Positions 62,248 to 64,000 of a DNA stretch of 64,000 nt are shown one piece after another. Location: contig DBQX01000082.1 in assembly GCA_002305415.1 (NCBI GenBank), positions 23,533 to 87,532 of the forward strand, in the 5' to 3' direction. Position 1 is the first letter of the stretch; each line of letters opens with the position of its first letter. The DNA is from Actinomycetales bacterium UBA1383. Its GTDB lineage: Bacteria > Actinomycetota > Actinomycetes > Actinomycetales > Actinomycetaceae. The notes below the pieces were generated by a model. That model was given only the letters and a program-made list of their open reading frames with translations, was not told where the DNA came from and searched no databases. The position numbers were made by a program, and so were the translations under genes.

Positions 62248-63840
62248 GTGAACGCGATCTTCGGGCTGCTGGCCGACCAACCGATCATCTTCCTCTTCCT
62301 CGTGCTCGGGATCGGCATGGCCGTCGGTCACCTGAAGGTGAAGGGCGTGTCCCTCGGAGCGGCGACCGTCCTCTTCACCGCTATCGCCCTCGTGGCGTGG
62401 GGCCTTGCCAACGGCTATGAGCTGCATGTTCCCCACGAGGTTGGCGTGATGGGCCTTGCCCTCTTCGCCTTCGCGATCGGCATCACCTCCGGACCGAACT
62501 TCTTCCACGTCATGCGGACGTCCGGTGGAATCGTCCTCACGACGGTGGCGGTGTTCGCGATCGGCGCCGGCGTGACCTGGGGGCTCGGCCAGGCATTCGA
62601 CATGTCTCCGGCTCTGATCGCCGGGACATACGCCGGCGCGATCACGAACACCCCCGCACTCGCGGCAGCGGGAGCAGCCTCGGGCGACCCGGCGTCCGCC
62701 ACGGTCGGGTACTCGATCACCTACTTGTACGGCGTCCTCGGGATGCTCGGGTTCGCGATGCTCGCGCTGGGCTACGGCAAGAATGACAGCGACGCACCAT
62801 CCCCCATCATCAACCGCACAGTCCGCATCGAACGGGACGACGACCAGTCACTGACCGAGATCCACGCGGCCCTCGGCGAGAAGGTCCAGTTCTCCCGGCT
62901 GCGACGGGGCGAGGACGGACCGATCACCCATCCGCGCCCCACGGACCGGATCTACCGGGACGACCTGATCACGGTCGTCGGTCCTGAGGACGATGTCCGG
63001 CGCGCCGTGGAGTACCTCGGTCACATCTCGTCGCACTCGTTGCTGACTGACCGGCGCTACCTCGACTTCCGTCGCGTCACCGTCTCGAATCCGAAACTGG
63101 CGGGCCGTACCATCGAGGAGCTGGGACTTGAGGAGAAGTTCGGGGCGACCGTCTCGCGCGTCCGGCGCGGGGACGTCGACATGGTGGGCGAACCCGGTCT
63201 CACCCTCCTCCTCGGCGATCGCGCCCGCATCGTGGCGCCAACATCGAAGATGGAGGCCGTGTCCAAGTTCTTCGGAGACTCGGCACGGGGTCTCTCGGAC
63301 ATCAACCCCGTCGCGCTGGGCTTCGGGATGGCACTCGGTCTCTTCATCGGGCAGGTCCAGATCCCGGTGCCCGGCGGCTCCTCGTTCACCATCGGGTCCG
63401 CCGCTGGCACGCTCCTGGTCGGGCTCGTGATGGGACGGGTCGGGAGGATCGGGCGTGTCACGACCGCGCTGCCGCACACCGCCTGCGCAGTCCTGTCCGA
63501 GCTCGGCCTGCTCCTGTTCCTCGCCTACGCCGGGGCGAACGCCGGCACCCAGATCGCGAATGCCTTCTCGTCGGGCGCCTGGATCAGCATCTTCGTCGTC
63601 GGCCTGGCCACCACGACCACCGTCGGTCTCGGTCTCTACCTATCGATGCGCTACATCTTCAGGATGGGTGGCACGCGGCTCTCGGGACTCCTCGGCGGTG
63701 CACAGACACAGCCCGCCGTCCTCGCCTTCTGCAATGGCCGCACGAACGGCGACGCACGCGTGGCCCTCGGCTACGCCATGGTCTACCCGGTGGCGATGAT
63801 CAGCAAGATCCTCATCGCCCAGGTTCTCGGCGGTATGTGA
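62248..63840 (+). CDS. AspT/YidE-family transporter with two TrkA-C domains
   Basis: Membrane carrier of the aspartate:alanine exchanger family, 530 residues. Two hydrophobic halves (about 1-175 and 365-530, each five to six helices), with GIGMAVGHLKVKGVSLGAATVLF and LGFGMALGLFIGQV, flank two RCK/TrkA-C ligand domains (about 195-275 and 276-355). The repeat GxxxGxxTNTPAL and GAQTQPAVL is the family hallmark. GTG with AAAGGTGAG upstream. Divergent next to the acid sugar enzyme, so it may carry a dicarboxylate or acid sugar; substrate unknown. Nothing recognisable follows to 64000. Confidence 0.88.
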   Translation: MNAIFGLLADQPIIFLFLVLGIGMAVGHLKVKGVSLGAATVLFTAIALVAWGLANGYELHVPHEVGVMGLALFAFAIGITSGPNFFHVMRTSGGIVLTTVAVFAIGAGVTWGLGQAFDMSPALIAGTYAGAITNTPALAAAGAASGDPASATVGYSITYLYGVLGMLGFAMLALGYGKNDSDAPSPIINRTVRIERDDDQSLTEIHAALGEKVQFSRLRRGEDGPITHPRPTDRIYRDDLITVVGPEDDVRRAVEYLGHISSHSLLTDRRYLDFRRVTVSNPKLAGRTIEELGLEEKFGATVSRVRRGDVDMVGEPGLTLLLGDRARIVAPTSKMEAVSKFFGDSARGLSDINPVALGFGMALGLFIGQVQIPVPGGSSFTIGSAAGTLLVGLVMGRVGRIGRVTTALPHTACAVLSELGLLLFLAYAGANAGTQIANAFSSGAWISIFVVGLATTTTVGLGLYLSMRYIFRMGGTRLSGLLGGAQTQPAVLAFCNGRTNGDARVALGYAMVYPVAMISKILIAQVLGGM

Positions 63841-64000
63841 ACGTTCGTCGACTCTGGCGACCGCCGCGGCGGGGGGCGTACTCAACGTTCGGGCACGCGG
63901 ACTGCCCAGCGCGTCCTCGCGCTGGGGCCAGTCGCGCGAGCGTCTCCCCTCCGTCGGTCAACGCGAATCTGTCCCCATCGTCCGCCCGACGCCGCCACGA

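Noticed and set aside
63841..64000. Start of a further gene at the right edge
   Set aside because: No start codon with ribosome site or recognisable protein in 160 bp.

Overview
The window is one continuous stretch of chromosome from a high-GC actinobacterium (by eye about 70% G+C, strong G/C bias at third codon positions, many GTG starts, and four-base GTGA/ATGA stop-start overlaps). The gene order is typical of Actinobacteria: the blocks DUF177-rnc-mutM, coaD-rsmD-recG-DAK, ddl-gpsA, leuCD/IclR, gltX, clpS-DUF2017-murI-MBL-rph-rdgB and ilvBNC-leuB all have counterparts in mycobacteria and Micrococcales. Citramalate synthase and a domain-swapped lipoate ligase hint at Actinomycetales/Micrococcales-type lineages, but I cannot name a genus. 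There are no insertion sequences, prophage or CRISPR arrays, and hardly any long non-coding DNA.

Layout. 1-2.6 kb: RNase E/G on the minus strand. 2.9-10.65 kb: cydABCD (cytochrome bd oxidase and its assembly ABC transporter) followed, with a 4-bp overlap, by a soluble GAF-GAF histidine kinase that keeps the haem ligands of DevS/DosT. A DevR-like response regulator lies tail to tail with it. 11.3-18.6 kb: minus-strand DNA repair, RNA processing and CoA genes (mutM, rnc, DUF177, a coiled-coil protein, coaD, rsmD, recG, DAK protein). 18.8-25 kb: rpmB, thiL, a DUF3515 lipoprotein, ddl, gpsA, plsC, murA. 25-28.2 kb: leuDC, their IclR regulator, and tRNA-Glu and tRNA-Gln. 28.3-41.4 kb: a lipoprotein, gltX, a C-S lyase-type aminotransferase, an FAH protein, an AGCS symporter, a Ski2-like helicase, a VIT iron transporter behind an iron box, yggS, glnS, tRNA-Leu, bcp, tRNA-Lys. 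41.5-52.2 kb: a HemN/HemW-like radical SAM protein, GyrI-like protein, NUDIX protein, rdgB-rph-MBL-murI-DUF2017-clpS, pncB, DUF3039, HU, an aldo/keto reductase and a lipoate ligase. 52.2-59.6 kb: a branched-chain amino acid cluster (cimA, ilvE, leuB, ilvC, ilvN, ilvB) with an attenuator-like leader. 59.7-63.8 kb: a kinase-dehydrogenase fusion for four-carbon acid sugars, divergent from an AspT/YidE-type transporter.

The most interesting signal is a probable DevSR (DosSR)-type gas-sensing regulon centred on cytochrome bd. The kinase has the DevS haem histidine and distal tyrosine at the exact DevS spacing. The regulator keeps the DevR recognition helix. A GGGAC-N4-GTCCC palindrome sits about 43 bp upstream of the predicted cyd start site, and a closely similar one about 64 bp upstream of the predicted leaderless pncB start. 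Other regulatory signals are a DtxR/IdeR-like iron box before the VIT gene, a palindrome in the spacer between leuC and its IclR regulator, and an intrinsic terminator in the ilvB leader.

Two genome-wide habits also show. About fifteen genes have a TANNNT box 6-7 bases before the start codon, the signature of leaderless transcripts; this also settles several start codons. Four genes carry a short tandem duplication exactly across their stop codon.
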